A stretch of DNA of 64,000 nt, from positions 1,472,001 to 1,536,000 of the forward strand of contig JAJNNQ010000024.1 of NCBI GenBank assembly GCA_027886175.1, written 5' to 3'. A program made the translations under genes and the position numbers. The DNA comes from Phylloscopus collybita (taxonomy: Eukaryota; Chordata; Aves; Passeriformes; Phylloscopidae). Below, piece by piece: positions 1 to 11,544 of the stretch; the first letter of the stretch is position 1, and every line of letters begins with the position of its first letter. Under the pieces are notes generated by a model. That model did no database searches. It worked only from the letters and a program-made list of their open reading frames with translations, and was not told the DNA's origin.

Positions 1-653
1 GCAAGTCCTTTCGGAAATGCTGGAGCTCTTCATCTCTGGAGGCTGGTTTCCCATGCAGAATGAGTTCCCAGATGTCCTTCTCAGCTCTTTTCCCCATGTC
101 CCCTCCCCATCACATCACCAGGCACATTCTTTCCGGTGTCACCGCTCCCAGCAATCAACGTTCAAGGGCCTTTGCTGCAAGTCTGGCTGGTGGAGGCTTT
201 GGTGGAGCTGTGCCAGGGAGCCTACACGGTGTCTGCTCTCTCATTTCTCACTTCTGGGGTAATTCCTCAAGTACCCAATCTGCACATTCATTTCCCAACA
301 TGAGATTCTCTGCAGGAATAAATTCCCAATTGCTCAAAAGGGAACGGATTTACAGCTGCGTGTAGTTGAAGGCATGAAGTTTCTCACGTTTTTGGCCTGA
401 GAAGGTGCTTGTAAATCCTATTTTTCAAGAGTTTCTGAGGGCTGGGCAATAAAGAATGAGAAATGCTGGATGGGCTTAAAATAGAACATGAAAGTGTTTT
501 GCAGGGGAAAATGCTTTGGCTCCATCTGGCTGACCCGAGGAGGTGATCATAAAGCAGAAATGTTCCTGGGGCTGCTGCAGCTTCAGAGCTGTCACTCAGC
601 AGAAACAAAGGGGTGGACAGTGGTTTACAGGGTTTACAGGGAGGATTGGTGAA

Positions 654-795
654 ACAGAATTACAGAATCAGGTTGGAGAATTCCTCCAAGACCACTGAGT
701 CCAACTGTTTCCTCAGAACTGCCAAAGCCACCACTGTCCCCAAGCATCACATCCACATGGAGTCAGGCATGGGGACTCACCTCTGCCCAGGGTGA
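654..795 (-). mobile_element. CR1 3'-end fragment
   Basis: Reads ACAGAATCAGGTTGGA and GAGTCCAACTG, the reverse complement of the CR1 LINE 3' end. Confidence 0.75.
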
Positions 796-2174
796 TAATA
801 AAAATATTTAAGTATGTAAATAATAAAAATATTTACCCACCTTGGAGCAATGAATGCCACAAGAGGGACTGTTCTGTGTGGCTACCTGGCTTTTCCTTCC
901 AGGAAATGTTGGTGGTTAATGAGCTCTCAATTGCAGCAAGCATGGAGCTGGAGTCCTTGGGAGTTCAAGGAGTTGAAGTGTGGTTTTATAGTGCTTTGTC
1001 CTGCCCTTAGATAAAGGACTTTATCATCTGTCCCTGTAAAAATCCTTGTGACAGGGCCACTTCCAGGAGTCTGCACTGCTCGAGACTCACAAAGGAAAAC
1101 AATGAAGGAGAGTATTTTGTCTTGTAAATTAATGTCAGCTGCTTGTAGCAATTAAGGCCTTGATCAGATAATGGTCAATGAAACTGCTCTTGAAAAAGTG
1201 AAATGGCACATTCTGGAATTCAGTGTTGTAAGGAACAATTCCCAGTGATTGGGAGGCTGAGACATGGACCATAGCATGGGCTCTGTAGCCAAGGAGAAGC
1301 AAATTCTCTTCCAAGAATTTCAAGTGAACCTTCAGAGCCGTAGCACTTGTGTATTGTAATTGTTTGGGCATTATTTAGATGATTTTGATACAGAAACATT
1401 TAAAATACATGAAAAATTAAAGGCGGCTTTTAAATACCTACTTGCTGCAGCCCCGTGTGCTTTTTGCATTGCACAGTTACTGTGTGGTAATTTTTAAAGC
1501 AGCTCAGGCATTGCTTCCCAGAGCTGGAGTGCTGTGTGTTTTCCTTGGGGAGGAGATTAAATGAACACTGCCTTTCTTACTCCTATTGATTGTGGAGATG
1601 ATATTAAATTAAAATAAGCCACAAAACAACTTTGGATTTCTTCTTCTACGAGGAATCTAATAAATTCTGTTCAATATTTTTCATCTCATTTTCTTTCCTG
1701 CTGCACCGCTGCAGAGCCTCAAGCCCAGCAGAGGCAGCGTCCTGTCATGTGCAGATCCATAGAAAGTAAAGGATATTTTCTTTCTGTTCCTGACATTTTC
1801 ATGTCAGGTGGATTTGAGCCTCTTGCTGTTATTTTTCGTTCAAGGTGATGAGGCAGGACAGAAGTGGCAGGAGGGGAGCAGTATCAGCAGGAGGAACAGG
1901 AATTTACAGTCCCTAAGGTTTTCTGGAGGGAAAATCAGAGCAGGATGCAGGATGCTTTGGTGTTACCTCTCCTGAGATCGTTCCTGCTTGTTGGATCCAA
2001 ACTTGGTTTTGTACCCAAGGGAATGTGAGACATGGGGACCATCATGGGGGACCACAGCTTTTGCTTCCGTGTGGGGGCTGATTTGGGATTATTTGGGGGA
2101 TGAAGAAGAGCTAACAAACAAATCATAAAGGCTCAAAACCAATAAGATATAAAAATGGTAGGATTATGGAATAG

Positions 2175-2445
2175 TTTTGAGTCAGAAGGGACCTTTTGAA
2201 GCCCATCCAGTTCCACCCCCCCTGCCATGGGCAGGGACACCTTCCACTAGCCCAGGGTGCTCCAAACCCCATCCAGCCTGGCCTTGGACACTTCCAGGGA
2301 TCCAGGGGCACCTGCTTCTCTGGGCACCCTGTGCCAGTGTTTTATCATCCTCATTGTAAGAAATGTCTTCCTCATATCTAATCTAAATCAACCTTCCTTC
2401 AGTTTGAAACCTTTCTCTTTGTCCAATCACAACAGGCCCTGCTAA
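2175..2445 (-). mobile_element. CR1 LINE fragment
   Basis: Shows CCATGGGCAGGGACACCTTC, CATCCAGCCTGGCCTTGGAC, then TAATCTAAATCAACC and CCTTTCTCTTTGTCC: a typical reverse-oriented, 5'-truncated CR1. Confidence 0.93.
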
Positions 2446-2934
2446 ATAAAAAATATCTCATGTATTTTTAAACCTGCTGGATTTTGAGTGCTGGGAATTT
2501 CCAGGCATGTTTCTTCTGGCACAAATTGCCCCAGATTCTGCTACTTTCTTATTTTTCTCTATGTCCAAAAAAAGGAGCAAACCACATTAATTTTCCTGTA
2601 CCTTTCCCGTCTCTGCTTTGCCTTAAAATAGAAAAGACAAGTTTTCTTGCTGGAGGTCAGCACTTATCAAAGTTTATGAGATCAGAGTGGAAGATAGTGC
2701 AGAGCAGGGCTTCTTTTTGCATCCAAAGCTATTAAAGCTTCCTTGATAGAAATCGTATTTATTTGAGCCGAAATGAATCCAAACCCAGCCATACCTTACC
2801 TTCCAAACAACAAAAGATACCATGGGAAGGAAGAGTCCTGCCAAGCAGAAACTAAACCCCAAAAAAGGAGAAAGTCCAGTTGAGTCCCCAGCCCTGGAGG
2901 GTTTTGAAGTAGGTATGGATGTGGCACTTGGGGA

Positions 2935-3035
2935 CATGGGTTAGTGGTGGCCTTGGCAGTGCTGGAGGGTACAGTTGGACCTGATGGTCCTGAAGGTCTT
3001 TTCCAAGTGAAACAATTCCAGGATTCTATAAATGC
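2935..3035 (+). mobile_element. CR1 3'-end fragment
   Basis: Sense 3' end: GTTGGACCTGATGGTCC then TTCCAGGATTCTAT. Confidence 0.75.
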
Positions 3036-3479
3036 ACAGTTGCCTCCACCTGCCTGAAATAAATTCTCCAATATTTGGCTGGAAAATCTTACCCAAAGCC
3101 ACACTTTTCCTGTGGTTTGACTTATTTCAGGCTCTTTTTTTAATGTATGACCCCAATGTTGCAAATTTTGGTCTGAATAAAGGTGGGTATTTTTTTTTCC
3201 TGAATTTGACAGTGGGTGAGTGCTTGTGGCACCTCAGAGGGCACAGGTGGAAACATTTTTGACCCCTTAGGACTGTGTTTGTCACAGCTGGTGACTAAGG
3301 ACTATAAATTAAGGATTATTACTAAAGACTGCAGTAGTCTATGGGATGCAGGGTTTATTTGGGGGGATTTTCCAGCAGCAAAGGTCAGAAGCACCTCTTG
3401 GAGCCCCAAGAGACTGTCCTAGATCCCTTGCAAATGCGCAAGGGACTTCCAAATACCATGGCACACACAGCCATTGTCA

Positions 3480-3560
3480 TCTGTGCCCATGGCAGGGGGC
3501 TGGAATTAGGATGATCTTTGAGACCTCTTCCAACCCCAGCCAGTCTGGGATTCCACTGAA
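3480..3560 (+). mobile_element. CR1 3'-end fragment
   Basis: CCCATGGCAGGGGGCTGGAA and GATGATCTTTGAGACCTCTT match the CR1 end, in sense orientation. Confidence 0.8.
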
Positions 3561-4609
3561 CCATGTGCCAAGAGGGTAAAATCCCATGGAGAAACACAGG
3601 TGGGAGAATTTTAGAGAAAATACACTTCAAGAAGTGAGCTGGAGTTGGTTTAGCACCCCTGGCTAGATTGTCAGGAAGAAATGAGAAGAGTGTGGAGCAA
3701 TGTCCTGGAAAAGACATGGTTATCTTCTAATGAGCTGGAGAGAAGGGATATTTCTGATTTAAGATCCTCATCATTAATGCTCTGCTTGCAATCACTGGAT
3801 CTGCAAATAACTTTCTAAGGAGCTTCTTGATTGCTGAAAGGCTTTAGATATTCCTGGCTACGATGACAACAGAGTTCTGTGAAGCCTGAAAAAAAAAAAA
3901 AAAAAAAAAATCTGTTAAACTGCTGCTTATCCAACATTAACTACAGCAATTTTTAATTAACCTGATTTAGAAGCCAAATATATCACTGATGAAAATGAGA
4001 GGGTAGAACATCCAGTCATTTATTCCAGTACAGTGGTCATGATTGTTGAATTAGATTTATTCAAATGAACCTCAACATTTTGCCACAGAAGTCAGTGGTG
4101 CCAGGGTTTGAAAGCAGTTGGATCTGGGGCACGGGTGGGGGGGGACTGTGCTGTGGCTCTTTTGGTGCTCAGAAGAGGGAAGCAGGCACCCACCCTCGCT
4201 TTCATTTAATGAAATAAAATATTTAAAAAGATGGGTGTAAATCCACTGCTAATTACCTCCTTCCAGCCTTTGCTGGCAGCCAACAGCCGGTATCAGTGGG
4301 GCTTGGCATGGAAACACTTTCCAAGGGTCATTCCATTGGCTCTGCTCTGGGATGATGGCCAAGGGGACACGCAGATAAACCGGGTGGTGACGCACAGCAA
4401 AGCCAAATTGTCCACCAGCAAAGCAGGATTAACGTGTCCCGTTCACTCTGCCAGGGGGATTTACTCAGCAGCACCTAAGAAGGATGGAGTTGTTGGGGTG
4501 TTATTCTTTTCAGTAGGGAAAACTTCCAGAAAACTGAAGGAAGTGAAAAGCAAAACGGTGACCAGTGACAGGACCTCAGGGAAGGGGTGGCAGCTGAGCC
4601 AGGGGATGT

Positions 4610-4830
4610 TTAGGTTGGATTTAGGAAAAGGTTCTTCCCCCAGAGGGTGCTGGGCACTACCCAGGCTCCCCAGGGAATGGGCACTGCCCCAAGGCTGCCA
4701 GAGCGTTTGGGCAGCGCTGCCAGGGATGCACAGAGTGGGATTTTGGGGTGTCTGTGCAGGGCCAGGAGCTGGACTGGATGATCCTTGGGGTCCCTTCCAG
4801 GTCAGGACATTGTGTGATTCTGTGGAAAAG
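4610..4830 (+). mobile_element. CR1 fragment, diverged subfamily
   Basis: Contains GGTTGGATTTAGGAAAAGG, TTCTTCCCCCAGAGGGTGCT and ACTGGATGATCCTTGGGGTC, ending TTGTGTGATTCTG. Confidence 0.88.
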
Positions 4831-5601
4831 GAGCAGAGCGAGGAGCAGAGGTTGTGTCTGTGGTCTCCACAGAGGACAGGGATTTCCAGTGAAGTAGGAG
4901 TAGGATGCTGGACGCCTGCATTGTGTGCGTGCACGCAGGCTCTGGGCTCTGCCATGATTTCCAGCCCCCCACTTCCATCACACAATTCCCCTGAACTCCC
5001 TGTGACCTCTCCAAGTGAGGCTGATGCAAACTGAAGATGCTCTGCAACCTTCCCCAAAGTGCCCATTAAAGCCTGCCTGGCTCCAAAGGTTCCAAGCATG
5101 TTCCTTCCAGGTGGCCTGGCAGGTAATCAGGTCCCTCCTGGGAATGGCACTTGTGCAGCCATGGGTGAATATAAGGCATGTTTTCCTGCAGGATCCCTGC
5201 CTTCCCTTCAGCAAGAAACTCTGCTTAATGGAAGTGCTGAGCTCTCCAAAGTGCTGCCACGTAGCCCAGGAAAAACCATTCCAATACCACTGTGCTGGTG
5301 GGGTTTTGTACCTGAATTCCATGTTCAGAGAGTGGATTTTTCCAGCAGTTTTCTCTAAATCACAGTGAGCACACCTGCATTCTGCATTCTGATCCTTGTT
5401 TCCTACAGGAAAAGAGATGAAATATTGATGATGTCACATGAAAATCTGTGGAACACATTCATGGTCCTTCCTTTTCCCAGAGAATCCACCTGTGTTTTCC
5501 CTCAGTGGCCTCTATGCTCACACAGATCATTGATTGCTTTTCAGGGGTGCCATCCTTGCTTGATTGATAAAATCCTAATTCCTGTTTTTCTCTCCTTCCA
5601 G

Positions 5602-5682
5602 GTTATCCAACAGGCTATCCCACTGCTGCCCCAGCCTACAATCCCAACATGTATCCAACCAGCAGCCCCGGCTACGCCCCAG
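5602..5682 (+). CDS. FAM168A: FAM168A coding exon ([26 protein letters not shown])
   Basis: The acceptor is a pyrimidine tract ending CCAG at 5601 and the donor is GTAAAA at 5683. The exon enters in phase with two bases completing a Gly codon, then encodes a Tyr/Pro repeat typical of the FAM168 N-terminal half. It ends one base into a codon. Confidence 0.93.
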
Positions 5683-6574
5683 GTAAAAATCCTGAAAAAG
5701 GCCTGAGAACATTCCTTGCTCATCCACTTCCAAGCACACACTGGAGATGGAAATTAGTATCTCACCCTTTGATTCAACTTTTGGTTGCTTGAGCTGTTTA
5801 TGCTGAATGGTTTTGCCTCAGAAAAGGTGCAGGATTTTAACACTTCCAGATGAAGCTGCTTTTTGAGCTCAACAGGCAGCAGGAAGAGCTGCTTGCATAA
5901 GGAACGCAAAGCTGCACTTTCTGCCAGTCTTGCTGAACCCTCTCTCCCCTTAATTGCCAAGTTTTCAGTCTCCCAGTTGTCATAAAATCAGTGGGTCCCC
6001 AGGCTCAGGCACTTTCCAAGGCTGATGAAATAGGAATGAGGGGTTTGTTGCCAAAAATCTTTTGGTTTTGTCTTCTCCACAGTTTACAAAAATTCCACAA
6101 AACTGTTTATTGTGGATGATTCTGGAAGGGATCTGTTGTGTTTTGTTTGGGTTTATGTGCTTTTAATAAGGTCTTCAGCTGCATTTCTTCCCATTAAAGC
6201 CTTAACATGGAACATGAACCAATTTTTGTTCCACTGGATTTGTGCTGGCCACCCTCAAATTCCCCTGAAGGATAAAACACTGAAGGAATTAAATGAAAAC
6301 AACTCCATAGAATAGAAAAAAGCCCATAAATTTATTAGTAGCTTGTCCTGCCAGAGGCTGGCAATGTCCTCCCTGCTCAGCCAGGAATGTAAATACTGCA
6401 GCATTCCAGCATTTTGGCCTGGATATTATAGAATGTCACTTGTCCCCAGTCGTGCAGGCAGCAGCTCCTCCACTGAGTGGGCAGATGGCCAAGGGAACAT
6501 CCAAGTGAGAGGAAACCCCAAATCACTTCAGGACAGGGATTTTGAGGGGGGCTGTATTGCTTCTTTTCCATCTT

Positions 6575-6750
6575 AGACACCATCCTTGTGGGAGTGGAGT
6601 TTCCATGAGAAAACATATTGAAACAACCCTCAGAAAGAAATGTCCAAGGCCGGGTTGGACAGGGCTTGGAGCAACCTGGGGTAGTGGAAGGTGTCCCTGC
6701 CCACAGCAGGGAGTGGAATGAGATGAGCTTTAAGGTCCCCTCCAAACTGA
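6575..6750 (+). mobile_element. CR1 fragment
   Basis: GGACAGGGCTTGGAGCAACC and GTGGAAGGTGTCCCTGCCCA, in sense orientation. Confidence 0.9.
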
Positions 6751-7654
6751 ACAGCTGGGAAAAGCAGGAGAGAGCGAGGAAACACAGGGATAACCCTGAA
6801 AATGGGCTTCTCCCAGGAGGGCAGCAGCAAAGCCTTGGACATCCCTTCTGGAGCCCCATTGTTCCAGCCTGCCCCCTCCACCCAGCAGAGGGGACACAGT
6901 GAGAGCTAAGCTGTCCATCTCTCCTGATTTCTTCTCACTGCAAAGAGCCTTCAGGAGCTTCCTCACGATTGTTCCATAGGAGCAATCCCCCCAAACTTTG
7001 TTAGTCAGCAGCCTTTCCAAGATGTTGGTTGTTTCCTGGCTTTGTCCCCATAGCTGTGGCTGTGGGTGTCCTCTCATGAAAAATGCTTTGATTTCTGCTC
7101 TATTTTATCACTACAATCCTTTGCAGGAAGCAGCTCTGCAGATTCATTAAGGCTCGAGTTGCTGATGATTATTATTATTTTTCTTAAAAGCTGTGCCAAT
7201 CGTTGTCTGATGCTTTTAGATTTGCACGATGGGGTCAGTCTTCTTTGTGCCAGTCAGCCTTTTGTTCATTCCCAATGCTCCCTTCTCAAGTGCAATCCTA
7301 ATCTTTCCTGACTTGCTTTCCCTAAAAAAAAAATAAATCTTATGATCATTTTTGTCCCCCCTCACCAGATCTTTTTTTTGCACAGCTTAATGCTCAAGCC
7401 AGACAGCTGCCACGGCAATTTGACATTTAAATTTCATTCCTCTGTTTCTCATCCTTAAAAAGTGCTTTTAGTAATTTCCATTGTGGAAATCTCCTGATGT
7501 CCAGAGAGCTGACAGGTTGTTTTGCATGGAGAACAAAAACCTTCCAGTGGGTAACACAGCTAAACACCAAACTGGGGAGGAAACTATGAAGATTAAAATT
7601 CAGAAATTAAAATTGGAATGAAAATGCTGAAACTTTTATAGAGTTTCCCATAAA

Positions 7655-7765
7655 TCTTGAGGCCCAGTTGGAGAAACCTGGTTTAGGTAAAGGTGTCCCT
7701 GCCCAAGGAACTGGAATTGTCCTTAAGGTCCCTTCCAACCCAAACCATTCTGTGGTTCTGTTACA
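7655..7765 (+). mobile_element. CR1 3'-end fragment
   Basis: Contains AAAGGTGTCCCTGCCCA, then CCTTAAGGTCCCTTCCAACC and CATTCTGTGGTTCTG. Confidence 0.88.
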
Positions 7766-9039
7766 AACAATTTTTACAGCTCTTGAAATCAATACAATTT
7801 AATATCACTGCAGGATATTAAAGCATTTTAACCACTCTGGGAAGCAGGAGCAGGCTCTGCTGTTCAGGACCTCCCAGCACCATCCTCAGTGGTCCCTTCT
7901 CAATGGAAAGCAGGCTTCCAGGAGGAAAAAAAGAAGAGATTTTGAGAGCCAACTGTTGGAAAAGAAGTGCCATAAAATCTCAGTGGGGACATGTGATAGA
8001 GTGACAGCATCCTCAACTGTGTTAAATGGAATTGGGCTGAACTAATTCTGTGGTTCAGTGGCTGAGTTAAAACCTTCATCAATACAGAGAGTGTTTCCTC
8101 AAACTGAAGGAGCTGCTGTCACACAGGAGGCTGGAAAAAACCTGGAGAGGAATGTGCTCCTGGTGTCCTTCAAACACACTGGGAATCAGCTTGGGGGTTA
8201 AAATCTTGCCCTTCTGAAACAGCAGACTAATTCTAAATATGTTTTTAAGGGATTTTAGACATTGAGTCTAAAAAAGAAAGAGATGCTGCATGTTCCCAGC
8301 AGAATTACTGCTCCTGAACATCCCATCCATGGACAAGGTCCTGTTCCAAAGCTCCCAGGCTTGGAAGGAGGTGGTACCTGCTGGCAGAAATCCCTCCAGC
8401 TCACTAAAAAGCAGTCACAAACCAAGAGTTCATCTGTTTCTCCATATGGAGATTAACCAGAGAAAGGTGCCCCTCAATACTGCTTGGAACAGAGGTTAAA
8501 AAAGGTGTGAAGAGATTGAGGTTTCTGAATTCTTGGGGTATAGCTGCAAGCAAGGTTTCTTGAACAGAAGCATTCTGTCCCAGCTTGATCACCCTCTTTG
8601 CACCACCCTAAAGGTGCTCCTGCTCACTCTCAGATGTCTCTTGCCTCACACCTCAAGAATTTTGCTGGATTCTGTGCAAAGTCTTGGTTGGGAGATCAAC
8701 CCCTGAGTGAAGATAATTCCAGTTTTCACATCCCACCTGCTTTTGTCCCTGATGTTCTCCAAACACTCCCTGATGCTTCGCTGGAAGTCAGCAATGCTCA
8801 AGCTCTTCTCTTGACCTCATGGTTCCCAAAATCCTGGGATCCACGTGGGAAATTAAATGATGTAGTGACCTAAGCTTTGTAACAGCATCAGAAGGAAACT
8901 AGGAGAGGAACTTGGAGAAGTCTGGAATCCCCTTGGTCCAGTCCTCCAGTAAGGAAAGAGAAATGGTAACTGAAGCGAGTCTTGATTTCTCCCTCTCCAG
9001 GTGCCAGGTTTCTAGTGGATATTTGTGCTGGTTGAGCCC

Positions 9040-9155
9040 AAAAGGTGTTAAATTATTCCCCAGATTATTCCAAAGGGACCCCACAAGCAAGGGCTTGAGT
9101 TGGACTGGACAATCCTTGTTGATCCCTCCCAACTGAGGATGTTCTGTGATTCCAT
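9040..9155 (+). mobile_element. CR1 3'-end fragment
   Basis: GGGCTTGAGTTGGACTGGAC and GATGTTCTGTGATTCC resemble a diverged CR1 tail. Confidence 0.7.
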
Positions 9156-11418
9156 CAATTCCTTTCCATTCCACTTCAAGTTCCTGCCTTGTGTGATTTT
9201 CCTGCTGCATTTTCCCACAGTTTTTGAGGGAGACACACAAGGCAAAACACCAGCATTGCAAACTCACACTTGCAATAAGCCTGGCTTTTTTAGAACACTG
9301 TTCTTAAAAAATCCCTTTTAAGTATGCAAAAATAAGCATCTAAAATCACTCTGCTGCAGAGACACAATTAAAAAAAAATAAAATTATGTATGTCTTCATT
9401 AAGCCCGGTGCATGTTCCCTCGCAGGCATTCTGTCTTCCTCATGGTTGTTTTGTTTTAACTTCCTTCATTAAAGCCTCCCTTTTTATTTTCCTGAAAGTA
9501 GGACACACACTTTGCTCGTGGAGGCTGGCTGAGGCTGGAGCTGTGTTTATTAATAATGCAGGGCAGAAGTAATGGCTTTGCAGCAGTGCCCTTACAGAGC
9601 AGAACTAAAATCAGCCTCAGAAATTAGGGATCTGTGTGGGGAATGTCATGGGACAGGACAGAGGCTCTGATCCCCCATTCCTGCTTCTGGATCCTGCCTG
9701 GAGGAAAGGCTGCTTTGCAGAAGGAAATTGGGAGCATCAGCAGTGCTCTGAGCCATCCTCTAGAGGTGCCCGGCCACTCTTTGGGGACACCAGTGGGTCC
9801 CCTAAGGGGTATCTTGGGGTCTGGAGAGGTGAATACCCTGTAGTGCCTCACAGGGCTTTCCAAGGATAAATGCTCCCATCGTTTTGAGGCACTCAGTCAT
9901 GGGACTGCCTGAGGAATTAAGCTTATTGCACATTCTGTTTAGGGCTGGAGGCTGTGTCCATCACAAATGAAGTTGTCAGAGGGAAGCAAGATATCCTACA
10001 ATGGTTTGAAAGGGTTCATCGTTTCGTCTTTTCCACTTAAAATATGTCCTGAACATTCCCACCTTGTCTAAAGGTCCTGTCAGGAAAACAGCAAGTCCCA
10101 GTGCTGCAGAGACCCATGGCTCACATTGTTTGCTCAGTTCCCACTGGTTGATTTGCCAGGGATTAAACTGATAATGAATAAAAACTCTCTATTTTATTTA
10201 TTTTTAGTTGAAATCCAGAAGACTCTGGTTGGAGGTAGCCCTTTTAAAAGATATTAGACAGTCATGGCTGGATAGTGATCCCTGTGAATTATTGCAAAGG
10301 ACCAAAAGGTATTAATGTTCCTGGAAGCTTCCTTGATCCACCTTTTGTGTAGTTTTAAGTGATGGATTCTCCGAGGATCCGTGATTTAATAAAGAACATG
10401 CAGAGCTGTGGCAATCTCCCAGCCATCTCCAACCCAAATTGCCTTGATTTTGTGGCAGGTTTAATGTGGAGAGGGAAAACCACAGAGGAAGCATTCGTGT
10501 AACACTGGAATGAATTGTCTCATCAGTCTCAGAGATTAAAACCTCTGTGAAATCCAGAGGCAAAAAATGAATCTGAATCTGAATAAAAGCACAAGTGAAG
10601 GAATGTTTCTGTCGCAGCGCTGGGAGTTGCTCTCCGGTGTGATGTTCCCGAGTGCAGCCTACCATGGAAAATAAAGCAAGGCAGCCTGGAAATCCTTAAT
10701 AACTCCCAAACCTTTGGGAGAGGGCAGAGTCTTGGAGCAGAAAATGATCAGTGCCTGAGTGGAGGAGAAATGAGGCTTGAATCTCTGACTTTCCCACAAA
10801 CCTCCTGGTTTTCTGGTGAAGGAGGAGGAGGAGGGAGGAGCAGGTTTCCACATCTCCAGCAGTGGAGCAGCATCCAGATGGATCTCATACCATGAGTATG
10901 TCCCAGTACAGCTGATGATGGCCAGTAAAGCAGCACCACTGGGTGTCCTCCGTGCTCCCCTTTCCCATCTGAGTCTGGGAGAGTCTCAGGAGGGTTTGGT
11001 GGACCAGCAGACCTGCAGCAGTGCTTCCCTGCACTCTCTGGGAAGTGGATTTCCATCCACTAGGATGTGTTGTGCTGCTGCGGGCTGTGGCCCCAGTGCC
11101 AATTCCTCCTCAGTCTCCTCAATCCCTCCTTCCCAACTTCCAGCCCTGTGACTCTCCAGATGTACAGCTGTACCTTCAGAGAGGGTTAATTCAGAGTGTG
11201 AGCAGATGTGGAGGGTGTGAAACATCTTTGCTCAGCTTTGGGACTCCAGGAAGGTTTCCAAGCCCTAACCAAAGTGTGAAGTCCCTTCTGTGGGGCTCAC
11301 CACCTCAGGGGTAGGAACGTGGGGGGAGGAGATGAGCAAGGTGATTCCAGTGTGACATAAGTGTGGGAAATTGTCTCTCAGTGCTCTGTGTGACACCTCT
11401 TCTCTGTCTCCACTCAAG

Positions 11419-11544
11419 CCACACTTCTGATGAAGCAGGCCTGGCCCCAGACCTCCTCGTCGTGTGCCACCGAGGGCACCTTCCACCTCCCGGTGGACAC
11501 CGGCACCGAGAACAGAACCTACCAGGCTTCTTCTGCAGCATTCA
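11419..11544 (+). CDS. FAM168A: FAM168A coding exon ([10 protein letters not shown]... [12 protein letters not shown])
   Basis: The exon is 126 nt, with acceptor CTCAAG and donor GTAAAT. It encodes the segment characteristic of the longer FAM168A isoforms and absent from FAM168B, including [20 protein letters not shown]. The leading CC completes an Ala codon with the G left by the previous exon, so skipping or including the optional micro-exon keeps frame. Confidence 0.93.

Larger units (their letters stand above)
1..5601 (+). other. FAM168A intron (left part), no coding sequence
   Basis: This is intronic sequence upstream of the first visible FAM168A exon. It contains several CR1 fragments, listed separately, and an A-tract at 3889-3910. 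The open frame at 4231-5034 overlaps a CR1 copy and has no recognisable protein character. Nothing else was recognised. Confidence 0.7.
5683..11418 (+). other. FAM168A intron
   Basis: A 5.7 kb intron with CR1 pieces near 6.6, 7.7 and 9.1 kb and otherwise AT-rich unique sequence. In mammals an optional 27-nt exon (encoding EFQFLHSAY) lies here. I did not find it by eye, and the flanking exons join in frame without it. Confidence 0.7.

Noticed and set aside
4231..5034. 267-residue plus-strand frame in a FAM168A intron
   Set aside because: Half of it is a CR1 fragment and the rest has no protein-like pattern.
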